From Arbacia lixula (taxonomy: Eukaryota; Echinodermata; Echinoidea; Arbacioida; Arbaciidae), in the NCBI GenBank assembly GCA_963669155.1, contig OZ022593.1:15353758-15417757 (forward strand): a DNA stretch of 64,000 bases, in the 5' to 3' direction. Made by a program: the position numbers and the translations under genes. The notes under the pieces were generated by a model that had not been told where the DNA came from, made no database searches, and saw nothing but the letters and a program-made list of their open reading frames with translations. Below, in pieces: positions 24,582 through 35,626 of this stretch (positions are counted from its first letter, which is position 1; each line of letters begins with the position of its first letter).

Positions 24582-25335
24582 CTGCAATCATTGACAGAAC
24601 AATAATGATACAGTGAAACCTCTATATAAAGAACGCTCAAGTGAGACAAGAAATGTGGTCTTTACAACCAGGTGGTCTTTCTATGCAGGTTACTTTGATG
24701 TCGGGTTTAATAACAAAAAAACATTCTTCAAGGGATACAATGTGGTCCTTATAAACATGTGGTCAATTAGTTTTTACTGTTATAATAATGATAGTAATAA
24801 CAATAGTATCTTGAATGGAAAAAATATTTTTAAAAGCAATAACAAAGTAATATGATGATTATAATAAGAACATTAGCTTCTTCAAGTAAGTATAACATGA
24901 TTGAATCACTCTGGAAATATAGTTATATATGAATTATAGGTAAAAGCTATGATACAGTCCCACTGATTGCAATGATCTAATGCATCTAACTGGTGAAGAG
25001 CCAATTGCATTCCAACAGGAAGCTTGGTGACATTGAAGATTTCAGGGCTTTGCAACACATTTGATAAGTATGAAATCTACTTTTGTGCACCTTAAAAATG
25101 TGTACATACTGAGCATTAATTTTTTATGTTTTATTCATCATACAAGGTATTATAATTATGTTCAGTAATGAAATAAAGAATGCGATTGTACCAGGTCAAG
25201 TCAGGAATAACAATCATAACTTCCCTCATGATCTATTTCTTTTAGCATCAGTTAACCAATAATACATTCTTACACTAGGAACACACACAAATCTAACAGC
25301 GAATCATTCATGTGGCAATGGATGGATTAACTTAC

Positions 25336-25458
25336 CGGGTGGTGTTTCACAGAAGGTACCAGAATACCCGTTGACGCACTGACACTGAAACAAGCCGTCG
25401 TTACCGGCCAGGCATATCCCTTCATTGCGGCACGGGTTTGTGGGTAAGCATGGATTTG
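25336..25458 (-). CDS. Exon 21: EGF-like domain 6
   Basis: 123-bp phase 1-1 exon after the 7.3-kb transposon-loaded intron; acceptor AATGAACAG, donor GTAAGT. It encodes [15 protein letters not shown]...[16 protein letters not shown]. No O-fucose Ser/Thr before C3. Confidence 0.9.
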
Positions 25459-26257
25459 CTGTTCATTGCAATAGAAGCAGACAGCAATAGACAAGTTGGT
25501 TATGTATGCAAATCTTATGCACATCACTGAAACAATGCGTTACTGATGGTAACCCCAAAGGTTATTCATAATCCTGTTTGTTGTTTTCTTTTACCTCTTC
25601 ACATCAGGCAGGATATGATTTATCTCTTTTTTTCTGTATATTTTCCAGATCCTTGTTGCATAACTATTTAATGCGTGCAAATTATTACGTTTACATCATC
25701 TGAAAATGTACATTTAATCGGGATGAAGCAAATATCATTATTAACAAGGCATTAGCAATATTGTGTCTCGCCCACTTGCGAAAATAACCAGAAATATCGC
25801 GATCTCCGTTGCTACGCAAAAGAATTGTATCCCTCGCTGATTGTGAAATATCTGCCATAGAATGTAACATTCCATAAATGAGAAGGGCTATTTCACGCAA
25901 TGCTACTTCCTCTATCTACTCCCCCTCCCTCACCTTCCCCCTTCTTTGAGATGGAATAAAAAGCCTCCACCAAGTTCTATTAGATTAGACAAAGACAAAA
26001 CAGGATGATAATCAGTTGCACAATAGAGGCGAAGTAAACTTTGTCTCTGGGGGGCATAGAAATGTAAAAAGGTTAAAATTAGTGCTGCAGTTGAAAACTG
26101 AACATGGAATAAAGTTTCTAAAATTGATACGTTTATATAAGAAAGTTTGTCAACAGACATGAATAATGCTGAACATTATGATTGTAATAAGGCATGCGTG
26201 TAAAGTGAACAAAGTAGAATAATTTTTTTGGAGACTTGATAACCTGTCAGGGGAAAA

Positions 26258-26830
26258 GTGATCCAAGCAACCTATGTGAAGTTATTTGTCAAAAGAGAGT
26301 CTTGCAGGTAAACTTTAACGTATGACCTCAAATGACCTTTGACCTTATCCTGTGACCTCCAACAGCACCATAACATGAAGGTACCCCCAGTGCATCTATG
26401 ACCCAAGTTAGGTTGTAATCCAAGCAACCTATGTGAAGTTATTTGTCAAAAGAGAGTCTTGCAGGTAAACTTTAACGTATGACCTCAAATGACCTTTGAC
26501 CTTATCCTGTGACCTCCAACGGCACCATAACATGAAGGTACCCCCAGTGCATCTATGACCCAAGTTAGGTTGTAATCCAAGCAACCCATGTGAAGTTATT
26601 TGTCAAAAGAGAGTCTTGCAGGTAAACTTTAACGTATGACCTCAAATGACCTTTGACCTTATCCTGTGACCTCCAACGGTACCATAACATGAAGGTACCC
26701 CCAGTGCATCTATGACCCAAGTTAGCTTGTAATCCAAGCAACCTATGTGAAGTTATTTGTCAAAAGAGAGTCTTGCAGGTAAACTTTAACATAGAAAAAG
26801 AGAGTCTTGCACATACTCTTTAATATATGA
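26258..26830. repeat. 157-bp satellite with nuclear-receptor-like half-sites
   Basis: 'atccaagcaacc(t/c)atgtgaag' starts at 26261, 26418, 26575 and 26732, exactly 157 bp apart. The first three copies are nearly identical; the fourth breaks off into a diverged copy (26790-26980). Each full unit contains TGACCTCAAATGACCTTTGACC, with TGACCT half-sites including a direct repeat spaced by one base. Confidence 0.93.
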
Positions 26831-26979
26831 CCTCAAATGACCTTTGACATCATCACATGACCTCTGACAACACCATAACATGAAGATACCCCTAGTGCTT
26901 CTATCAACCAAGTGTGGCTGCCATTGCTGTAACAGTTGCCAAGTTATGGATCATAAGAGAGTCTTGCAGGTAAACTTTA

Positions 26980-27052
26980 ACATTTGTGACGGACGACGGA
27001 CGGACGATGGACGGACGATGGACGGACGATGGACGGACGCCATTTGGATCCC
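26980..27052. repeat. (GGACGGACGATG)n minisatellite at the end of the 157-bp family
   Basis: About four imperfect 12-bp units (ggacgatggacg). Continues as gccatttggatccc up to the Harbinger insertion point; gtctcgcc...ggcgagac resumes after it at 31352. Confidence 0.85.
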
Positions 27053-27449
27053 TTATACCCCCATTCCACTGACCATCGGAACCTGATCTGACGCCAATCT
27101 GATCCCAATTTTGCAAAAATGTCAGCGCTCCGATGAGTTCCGATGAAAATTCACCCGACACCCACTTTTTTTGGTCCCTGTTTTCCGTAAAATCCTATCA
27201 AGATCCAACATTGATCGGGGTTATCGGATGAAGGACTGGTAGCGGCCCGATGTCTGTCCGCCATTTTCATCGGCAGCGTCCGATTGATTCGAATGTGGTC
27301 GGATTGTAATTCGAGGGTGGCCTGACACTAATCTGACACTTCCAACACTCTCCCGACATCAACCCGACAAATCGGTTGCTGTTCGGAGGGTAATCGGACA
27401 CTGACCCAATACTGGTCGGATTTTCGCCAAAATCGGCAGTCGAGTATAA

Positions 27450-27758
27450 AAGCAGGCTGCAACAACACTACAGCAACAACCTGATGTTGTGCGTAACATC
27501 GTAGAAACATGTGTCTGTCTCCACAACCTGATTGGAATACGGCACCCAGCCATGCACCACGGTCAGCTGGATACAGAGGATACCGACCATAACATCATAC
27601 CAGGAGAATGGAGGAACATGGCTCCCATGCATGAAGTACCAACTCCAAGAGGACACTTCCGCGACACAGCAGAGGCCAAAGCACAGCGTGAAACCCTAAG
27701 ACTGTACTTCAACAATCCTCTTGGAGGAGCAGTTCCTTGGCTGGAGAGGATGATTTGA
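27450..27758 (+). pseudogene. Harbinger transposase, C-terminal remnant
   Basis: Open from 27450 to TGA at 27756-27758. It encodes PDVVRNIVETCVCLHNLIGIRHP and, near the end, REtLRLYFNNPLGGAVPW, typical of the C-terminus of PIF/Harbinger (DDE_Tnp_4) transposases. About 100 residues remain of a protein normally near 350-400. The DDE catalytic core and N-terminus are absent, removed by a deletion whose left edge lies near 27450. Confidence 0.88.
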
Positions 27759-28750
27759 GATAACGGAGTATAAACTTTTGTTACCTGAAGTGGACATAGA
27801 TAAAGATGACACTTACTATGATTAACTATTTTGTTGCCAGCATTTGTTAGAATACTGCAATGGATGTTGAGCCTTGAAATTACTAACTGTCATAATTATT
27901 AAGCAATGTTCATGATTTGTCGTCTGAACGGCGACTAATATGTTTGTGTGTAAAAAAAAAAATCAATCAAAATGCCGTGAGGTTGCATTTGCAAAAAACC
28001 TTGTTGATTTTAAAAAATCAATCATTAAAAAAAAAACACATCAGTTAATGAAAGTGATGTGTTTCTGAGTAACTGAGTTGCCAAAATATTTTGTACTACA
28101 TTAGAGTTGCATCAAGTATTATTATCAGTTATTGTACTTGGATATGATGTGTTTTTGAATTGCCAAAGAAGCTTGTAGCCAAGGCAATGTATCTAAAAAG
28201 GGAGTTGCATAGTGTTCAATAAAGTGAACAATGTAAATTTTCTGAATTGTTATTTCTTGATTCATTCTACGTTCCAAATCTTCAAATTTGAATTTATTAA
28301 TGGAGTCGAATACAAGCATTCATTTCTTAACCAAAGCATTAAGAGAGAGAGAGAGAGAGATTGATGGGAAATAATGATTTGTTTCACTCAAGAATGACAA
28401 ATCATACGCAAGATAATTCTAAACATTAATATGCAACCTGTGCGTACTTTATTCAACAAAAACAATCTTTACAAACATAGCAAAACACAAGTCAATGATA
28501 AAAAACTTATAAATGATAAAGGGTCTAACTCCTAAAAACTAAATCAATGAAAACAAAGACCGATTTATGTTCGTTTCCTTCTCAGTATTGTTCTCATGTT
28601 TAATCAAAAAAAAAATCTACATCGTCTTCCTGGCTCATTCCTCATTAATGACAAGTCTGATAAACAAAAAAGTCCAAAACCGGAAAACAAAAACACAATT
28701 GCTTGTATTCGTTTCATTTTTTTGCCATCCTTGCTCTGCATTTGGTGACC

Positions 28751-29620
28751 CTAATCTTCCTGTGAACATTGCTGGGTCTGCTGCTGCTGGGGCGTCTGAG
28801 ATGAATCATTCAGGCTTGCCAAGAAGCTTGTCATACTAAAGTCACTTGACTCCCTAGAACTTCTGCCTGCTGAGAGAGAAGGGGCGCTGGCGGAGCGTGG
28901 CTGCATGGTGGTGTAGGAGGGCGTTGAATGGTCGTTCATCCCAGGTATCACGTTCGCCATGTAGGACTGCTTCATGGAGTGCCAAACGCTGGTGGAAACT
29001 GGGTTGGTAGGCCAAAGGTGTGGTGGGGGCTGCCATCCATCTCCGCAGGGGGGTTGACTGACCCCTGAACTTGTACCAGGTCTTGCTATTGGAGGATCCG
29101 AGGGAGGTTGCAGTGATGTGTGTCGATGCTGCATGAACAGAGAGTCTTGGCGTCTGGTGCTGGCTTCATCTTGTATGTCAAGGAGGAAGTTGCTCAGCAG
29201 TCTGTTTGCCTTCCTATACAAGTCATCAGGGAGTTGCTGCAGCACCGAACCGACATAGTTAGTGAACTGCTCACGGTCTGGATGCTGTGAATGCGGCCTG
29301 TCAAGTGTACGCAACACCTGGGCAGAAAGGGCCATCAGCTGCTCGCTGTTTTGCTGGTTCTTGATAAGATGATCCAGAACATCCGTCTCCTGCTGTCTCG
29401 GGGACTTTTGTGGTGCCTTACCCTTGTTGTACCTGCTGCCCCTGGGGAATGGAGTGCTTTCCTTCCTTGCTCCATCTAAAGACTGCTGATTAGTGGTAGC
29501 TTCCTCCTGGTTTTCTGGCTGGGCTGGCTCTACCTGTCTTTCCACCCCTCGCTCCTGGTCCTCTTCTTCTTCCTCCTCTTCCCGAGGTGCTGGTCCTCTG
29601 GCCTCAATACGTTCCTGTAG
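28751..29620 (-). CDS. Harbinger helper protein, exon 3
   Basis: 870 bp from acceptor CTTTTCAG to the stop at 28751. It begins LQERIEARGPAPREEEEEEEDQERG, is followed by a Gln/Pro-rich stretch, and ends in a Q-rich tail (TPQQQQTQQCSQED). A region around DDLYRKANRLLSNFLLDIQDE looks helical and may be an interaction segment like the BESS-type tails of MADF proteins (inference). Confidence 0.87.
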   Translation of the reverse strand, partial: LQERIEARGPAPREEEEEEEDQERGVERQVEPAQPENQEEATTNQQSLDGARKESTPFPRGSRYNKGKAPQKSPRQQETDVLDHLIKNQQNSEQLMALSAQVLRTLDRPHSQHPDREQFTNYVGSVLQQLPDDLYRKANRLLSNFLLDIQDEASTRRQDSLFMQHRHTSLQPPSDPPIARPGTSSGVSQPPCGDGWQPPPHLWPTNPVSTSVWHSMKQSYMANVIPGMNDHSTPSYTTMQPRSASAPSLSAGRSSRESSDFSMTSFLASLNDSSQTPQQQQTQQCSQED

Positions 29621-29788
29621 CTGAAAAGATACAAAGCAAAGAATGTTTTGAGATGAGGAAATGTTAAGATATAAATCAAAGTTAATGTAAAATAATTCAA
29701 AATAATTTTTTGTTAAATTTTATTCCATTTTTCGTGATATTTTTCACAATTTTTTTGGTTTTTTTTTGTTGTTGTCAAGTATACTTAC

Positions 29789-30336
29789 ACTAACTATGTT
29801 CCTCCGTTGCACAACGTACATGTGAGGGGTGAGGAAGTCAAAAAGCTGCAGCAGGCGCTTGTTGGCATCAGTAAGGACCTCAGCTCCAGATCCACTCTTT
29901 TGTGCTTTCTTCTTTAGCCGTCCAAGCTTTGTCCTCAGACTCTCGTACCACTGTTGCAGCTCCAACCCCGTCTTGTCCATGGCCTGTCCTTGCTGATCCC
30001 ACAGACGTGCTCTGGCCTGGGTGTCCCTCCAGAGGTCTCTTGATTTGTTATACAGGCTATCGTTCTCCCTGAGGAATTCAGCTACCTCCACCATTTCTTC
30101 TTCGGAAAGGACGACAGGAGGCCTCGGGGCCTTACGCCTTCTCTTTGCAGGGGGCTGGGCATTTTCTCCATCAGTGTCCCTGCCTTTTTCTGTCTCATCT
30201 TCATCGTCATCTTCATCTGCAGTAGCAGGAGTAGCAGCTGTGGAGGCAGTGGATGTGGAACCTGCAGTAAAGTTTGTGGCGGTGGTGACGGTGGTGATGG
30301 TGGTGGTAGCAGCAGTGCTGCCTGACCTCACGGTGC
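29789..30336 (-). CDS. Harbinger helper protein, exon 2: SANT/MADF-like DNA-binding domain
   Basis: 548-bp exon, acceptor ATCATCAG, donor GTAAGT (phase 1 to 0). It encodes a Thr/Ala-rich segment, an acidic run (DEDDDEDE), a basic nuclear-localisation-like KRRRK, then SEEEMVEVAEFLRENDSLYNKS...LWDQQGQAMDKTGLELQQWYESLRTKLGRLKKK. This is the three-helix layout of Myb/SANT-like (MADF) proteins that Harbinger elements use for nuclear import and DNA recognition of the transposase. The complete helper protein (exons 1-3) is 533 codons with no stop. Confidence 0.9.
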
Positions 30337-30527
30337 CTGATGATTTATAATGGAAAAAACAGCTTTACATGACTTAGGCCTACATAAAACTCCATTCCAT
30401 CTCAAAAATTCTTCAAATATTTGGATAAGAATTGATTACAAATATTTCAAAATTACAATTCAATTCATTATAAAAACATATTGATTTGCTTTTCTCACTT
30501 TGATATTCCTAACTCAGCTGTACTTAC

Positions 30528-30711
30528 CAATAACACAAGGAGAGTCGTGTGGCTGAGCAGTGATTGGGGCCTGAATAGGCCTATCCTCCGTCTCTGCATC
30601 CTCAGGAGAAGGCACAGAGGATTCTTCTGCCACTTGAGATTGTTGTGGAGTGTCGGGAGGTCTCTTCTTAGCCTTCTGTCCTCGAACATTTCTGTTTTTT
30701 CTTGGAGCCAT
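30528..30711 (-). CDS. Harbinger helper protein, exon 1
   Basis: 184 bp from the ATG at 30711 (MAPRKNRNVRGQKAKKRP, strongly basic) to donor GTAAGT, phase 1. The join reads VI-G-TVRSGS. The start lies just inside the right subterminal repeat region, which probably also holds the promoter. Confidence 0.85.
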
Positions 30712-31839
30712 ATTTAAGATCTTGGTGCTGTGTAGTGTCCGAGAAAATATGTGAAGTCAGCGTCGGCTGGCCCTCCTTTCATAGTCCGTTGGCCTTCAGA
30801 TGTCGCCGCTTGCTATGCGATATGTGTCGGATGGCAGTTTGGTTAATGAGCGATTACCCTCCGATGTCACAACGGATAGCAATCGGACGGTACTAATTAT
30901 CACGTTAACCGCCGATGAGAATCGAATTGGTGATGGGCGGCTATCAGGCGCGTCGGGCAGACCGCCGATTGCAATCAGATGAGCGTCAGATGACAGTAAA
31001 TCATCGGACACTCATCAGATTGCCGTCGGACGTCGGCTAGACAAGTCCGATAGTTGCACAACACGATTCTGACACACATCGGACTGACTCGACATTCATC
31101 CGACGCTGACTCGATTTGCGACCGGAAATGGCGTCCGATGGTGAACTAAGCTCTGAGCTTAGTTCCTTTATCGGACGATTTCGCCTCATCGGATTACGCC
31201 CGACACGTCGGACACTGACCTGATAGTCGACAAACACAAATCGGATTCATCGGAGTGTGATACGATACTCTTCGGTGGGTTACCGGAAGAAAAAAACTTT
31301 GCTTCCGATGAGTGACCGATGAGCCCAATTCTCTGTGGAATGGGGGTATTAGTCTCGCCTTCACCTCCGGTGGGCGAGACAATAATTACGTCAAAAGCCA
31401 TATACAACGGTCATCTAACCGTGGAATGAAGATGCCAGATAATGTTTTGTTGTGTCATAGAGTACCATAAAATCCAGGGTCAAAGCAGGCTTTTGAGAGG
31501 AGGTCATAAAAGTGAATATGATTTGGGACAGGCGACTTGTATGGACTTATATCACACAACAATAGACAAACAAATGCCAACTGGACACCTAGCGCATATT
31601 CTAAAAGGAGACAAACAAAGTAGGGTTTGATATGCAAGCACAGGAGAGTCATTTGGAATATCTAAGAAGAGCCTTCCTTCAGCAGAGGATAAAGGCTAGA
31701 TGTATAGTTCAAGTCAAATCTGTTCATAAAAAAAGGGCAACATATAAATGTGGCCCTTAAATACAGGTGCAATGATATACAGACCCCTCTATAGATATTC
31801 AAGTTGAGTGGTCTCTTCATGTAAGTGGTTGTTATAACA

Positions 31840-32170
31840 ATAATAATAATAATTCAACCATTTTCATATAGCGCATAACATATGTACATTAGAATGTCTC
31901 TATGTGCTTTACTGATTTCCTTAAATCACTTTGACATTTGAATAGGTGTGTTTTAAGGGCAGACTTAAGCTTATCTATGGTGTTAATCTTTCTAAGAGTG
32001 TCGGGGAGGCTATTCCATAAAACTGGAGCAGCATGGGCAAATGAACGTTCACCATATGTCCACGTAAGTATAGGAGGAACAAGAAACAAATTCTTTTCAC
32101 ATAATTGAAGATTTTGTGTTGGTTTGAATACGGTGAGTAGACTGTGATCTTTCCGACTTGATTTTTATAT
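31840..32170 (-). mobile_element. CR1/jockey-like LINE 3' fragment
   Basis: Minus-strand frame 31889-32089 encodes YGERSFAHAAPVLWNSLP, then LKSALKTHLF, the conserved C-terminal tail of CR1-like reverse transcriptases. It is followed by a 3' end reading GCGCTATATGAAAATGGTTG and an (ATT)n tail, as in CR1 elements. The rest of the element is missing (5' truncated). Confidence 0.85.
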
Positions 32171-32324
32171 TTCATACGTCAAACCTCTTTACGTATGAAC
32201 AAACCAGTGGCCTTTATAGACAGGTGTGATTACATACAGGCTCCTTTGCTGAGACTCAAGTTGAGTGGTCTTTGGATACAGGTGGTCTTAATGGACAAGT
32301 TGACTTTATTGGCAAGCTTGTATA

Positions 32325-32780
32325 TCACCATGCATACCCATATTACATGTGGCTCCAACAAGTGAAATTACGAACTCTTCTGAAGAGATAGTAGTTGAGC
32401 GATCTTTTCATGCAAGTGGTCTTAGGACACAATGGTCTTTCTTGATTTTATTTACATATCCAATTTTTACCATACATACCAATATCTCAAGACGCTCCGA
32501 TAATTGGAATTACAAACTCTTCTTACAAGATTAAAGATGAATGATCTTTCCATACAAGTAGTATTTATGCACAGTGGCCTTTCTTGACTTTAATTACATA
32601 TTCACTTTCACCATACATACCAATATCTCAAGAGGCTTCAATAATTGCAATTACAAACTCTTCTGAAGGTATTAAAGGTGAGTGATCTTTCCATACAAAT
32701 GGTATATATACACCGTAGTCTTTCTTGACTTTATTTACATATTCACTTTCACCATACATACCAATATTACATGTGGTTCC
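32325..32780. repeat. Four-copy 141-bp array overlapping the exon 20 donor
   Basis: Register points at 32341, 32483, 32624 and 32765 (142, 141, 141 bp). Units share ttcaccatacataccaatat, caaactcttct, gatctttccatacaa and tttcttgactt. The last copy is the 3' edge of exon 20 with its donor. The farthest (32341) again carries tattacatgtgg(c)tccaac, the exon's own bases. Confidence 0.9.
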
Positions 32781-32878
32781 AACCCAGGCTTCTTGGCAGA
32801 TACAGGAGAAGCCTGTGGTTCCTTGAGGGAAGCACGTTCCTCCATTCAAACAAACATTCTGACTGCATGGAGAAGGGG
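32762..32878 (-). CDS. Exon 20: EGF-like domain 5
   Basis: 117-bp phase 1-1 exon, acceptor TATGTTACAG, donor GTATGT. It encodes SPSPCSQNVCLNGGTC...CICQEAWVGTTC, O-fucose consensus present. Its 3' edge and donor are the first unit of a four-copy intronic array (32325-32780). Confidence 0.88.
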
Positions 32879-32924
32879 CTGTAACATAAATGATAAAAAA
32901 ATCAAATCAAATCAATAAAACTGT

Positions 32925-33172
32925 TCTTTACTGAGGGCGAATATACATGGGCTGGCTTTTTTTACACTAAGCAGGACGACTCCCATACAATCTGCCATTC
33001 TGACAATAGACAACAGCCTATGAATAAACTTCAAATACCTTAAAGAATACAATTCAGCTAACATCCCTTCAATTACTGAAGTTCCACGGCAAATTTTGAC
33101 ATTCTAACTAGACCAGGCCTCACAGAGCCAGAAAATCTAACAGTGACCAAAAGGTCAACGCCATTGGTCAAT
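32925..33172. repeat. Dispersed ~240-bp intronic repeat, copy A
   Basis: Same family as 39420-39660 and 46370-46615. Shared landmarks: (t)gaataaacttcaaa, gttccacggcaaa, gacattctaact, and a ctaac(a/c)gtgag/aaaaggt-like end. All three lie in introns of the EGF gene in the same orientation. Confidence 0.75.
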
Positions 33173-34006
33173 GACCTTGCATTGCGAGAAAAAAAAATGG
33201 TATTTTTAACAAATTACAAGGATGTGTCTGTTTTCTGTTGCAAATTTGAAAGCTATGGAAACAAATTATTCCTACATACTTTTTATCATTCTGATACACA
33301 ATCCACTTGGAATACTGTGGTGTAGTATTAACAGCTCTCAAACAATAGATCACGGATTCCAGTCTGGCCTGGTGTATATGCTTAACAAATGTGGCTTCTG
33401 AAGACCCTGACCACAAATCTCATTAGTCAATCGACATGTAGTCATCCATCTATGTATCATATTTGGTTGAAATTTGACTACTCAATTACTCATAATTGTA
33501 AAAATTATAGTTTATTTGCAGTATTCACTACATTTTTACCTCTGACCTTTAAAAATATTCACTTACAATTCTATCATACTACCTCCATGATGTGATCAAT
33601 CTGTGTGCAATGTTTGGTACAAATTAGAGTTATGGATGTAAAGTCATTGTGAAAAAGATATTTTTTTCTTCTTTTTTCAAATTTCATTTACCTGTGGCCT
33701 CAGTCAGATTTAACCTCAATTTTACAATCCATTGGCCCATGAAATTCATACCTGTGCCAAGTTTAAAGCATATCAGTTAAACAGTTCTCAAGATATTGCG
33801 TAAAATGGAGCAGGGATGGATTGAAGGACAGCCTGTAAAAAGCAACGCCCCTGGTCACTCTCTTTTGAATATTGAAATTTGATAGATGTTGATAATATAG
33901 TAACTGATGAATATGACTGTACAAACCATTATTGTCATATTATGTAACCAGTGGAAAACAAATTTCTATGAATGCATTGTTCATAGACGCAATAAATTTC
34001 AATTAC
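33173..34006. other. Intron 19-20, no recognised feature
   Basis: A/T-rich sequence with no exon signature. 33960-34000 ends with an agacgcaataaattt stretch of possible retroelement-tail type. Confidence 0.4.
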
Positions 34007-34142
34007 ATTGACATGGTATGAGCTGACAGGACTGAGTTGCACCGGTCAGTGTGAAAGTGACCGAAGAAGCGGGGTCTGGTTGCAGCAGGAAGCAGAGATA
34101 AAGGACATCTGTACAGTCCAAGCCACTCAAGTCTAGGGTGGC
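34007..34142 (-). CDS. Exon 19: D domain 7, C-terminal third
   Basis: 136-bp exon, phase 0 to 1, acceptor GTGCCTCTAG, donor GTAATT. It encodes ATLDLSGLDCTDVLYLCFLLQ...FTLTG...CQLIPCQ, with both cysteine pairs of the family. This is the last D domain; only EGF and LDLa modules follow. Confidence 0.86.
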
Positions 34143-34583
34143 CTAGAGGCACAAACAAGAAAGAAAATGTAAATATTAGGAGACTGCAGAAAAAAGAAAT
34201 ACATATGTATTCAGACAAACAAATAGCAAAGGGGAGATGACAGATTGTAAAAAAAAATCAAACTGACATAAGTCTTTGGTAGACTGCAAGCACAAAGAAG
34301 AAGGAAAACATTAAATATTGTAAGATGGCACAAAATGTAGATACAGCTCAGTATGTGTATAGACCATTACATATGGAACCTTTCATGGTTCACCTAAAAG
34401 GGTTTTCAGTGTACTATCTCTATAGACCAGGCAGATCCTTTCTTTGCCAGACAAAATATTAGTATATATGATATATGTCTATTACTTGTGAATAGACGCA
34501 CAAGTGGAAAAAAAAGTGCTAAGAGTGCCATAAAAATTAAAACAAAAAGTGGGTTTCATTCCTCTGTGTGGTGAGAGGCATAC

Positions 34584-34858
34584 CTGCAGATCTGTCAGCT
34601 GTAGTGAACCGCCTGCGGTCAGATCCTGGCTGCTCTGTATGCCTGGGATGATCGCAATCTGCTGTGAGGTGCTGTCCGCCAGCGAGCCTTGCAACGTCTG
34701 GCTGGTATAGACCACCACCTGCCAGAGATTGGTCCCACTTACGCTGCCCCCATTGATGTTGGAATTGGAGTTGAGGTTAAAGGTTATGGTGTTGGACTCC
34801 CCACTGGTCAGGGGGGCACCATTGCTGACGAAGCCGAATGTTGACAGCAAATCCACTC
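34584..34858 (-). CDS. Exon 18: D domain 7, N-terminal two-thirds
   Basis: 275-bp exon, phase 1 to 0, acceptor TATCTCCAG, donor GTATGC. It encodes VDLLSTFGFV...ITFNLNSNSNINGGSVSGTNLWQVVVY and runs to LQLTDLQ. The intron is ~60 residues after the L-W core, a fourth distinct intron position within D domains. Confidence 0.86.
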
Positions 34859-35464
34859 CTGGAGATACGGGAGAGATTTTGAGGTGGGTTAGCTCATTCT
34901 GCTCCAGACACAACATGTTTTTTTTTCAGGGAATTGTGTGCACAAATGGTGCAAGAAAGTGAGAGGGGTACATGCAGAGCTAAAGAAGACTTTTGGTGCT
35001 ATTTGAAACAATTAACCTTAAGTTGAAAATAGGAGGAAGGCACCAAGGGTCCCTTCAAGATATTACAAAGGCAGTCAGAGGGTCATTAAGGATGCCACTC
35101 ATAATTAAGATATCAAAAGCTCAACCCTCAACATGCCACATACACGGCATTATAAACAGTTATTTGGACTAAATATAGTCCACACTTCATAATATACTTT
35201 GTCCTTATATAGACAATTCACATTAGACTGCCTTTGGCCATTAGACTGCACCGTTGGATTTGACATATTTGAGCAGCAAGCACCGTCTCTCCTTCTCCGA
35301 AGATCATTGGTTGTTTAACCCTACTGTATCAGGCCTTGAAAATCATTATTGGTGTACTACACATGTTCATGCCAATGGTACTGAAAGAGCACATTTTATG
35401 TTGCTGTGAAAATATGTAGTATTTGGTAAGCCACTGAAGGAGAGAGAACATTTGTGGCACACAG
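34859..35464. other. Intron 17-18; fragment of a dispersed repeat
   Basis: 35330-35400 (aggccttgaaaatcattattgg...acatgttcatgccaatgg) matches the 74-bp units at 43441-43590 and a segment at 45010-45090. No exon signature. Confidence 0.5.
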
Positions 35465-35600
35465 AGGTCAATCATGAGGTTACATAGGAGGTCACTCACA
35501 AGGTCACTGAGAAAGTCACTAAGTAGGTATTCAAAGGTTAATCACAAGGTCACCCACAAGGTCACCTACAAGGTCACCCACAAGGTCACAGAGGGTCGCC
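35465..35600. repeat. AGGTCA-bearing minisatellite beside exon 17
   Basis: Seven exact AGGTCA on the + strand. The last four are spaced 12 bp apart in (ac)aaggtcaccca units. The array ends ~25 bp before the exon 17 donor. Confidence 0.85.
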
Positions 35601-35626
35601 CACCCCACATCCCACCTTAAACCTAC

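Larger units (their letters stand above)
27056..31348. mobile_element. PIF/Harbinger DNA transposon (4,293 bp, transposase deleted, helper gene intact)
   Basis: Ends are TACCCCCATTCCAC and its reverse complement, flanked by TTA at 27053-27055 and 31349-31351, the 3-bp target duplication of Harbinger elements. It contains a + strand transposase C-terminus and a minus-strand three-exon gene for a SANT/MADF-like protein, the two-gene layout known for this superfamily, arranged tail to tail. The terminal ~350-550 bp on each side are packed with CCGAT/ATCGG-type motifs, probable protein-binding sites. With the catalytic part gone the copy is non-autonomous. Confidence 0.92.

Noticed and set aside
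26258..26830. Regular 157-bp spacing considered as a CRISPR-like array
   Set aside because: Whole unit repeats without unique spacers, and the window is a eukaryotic genome.
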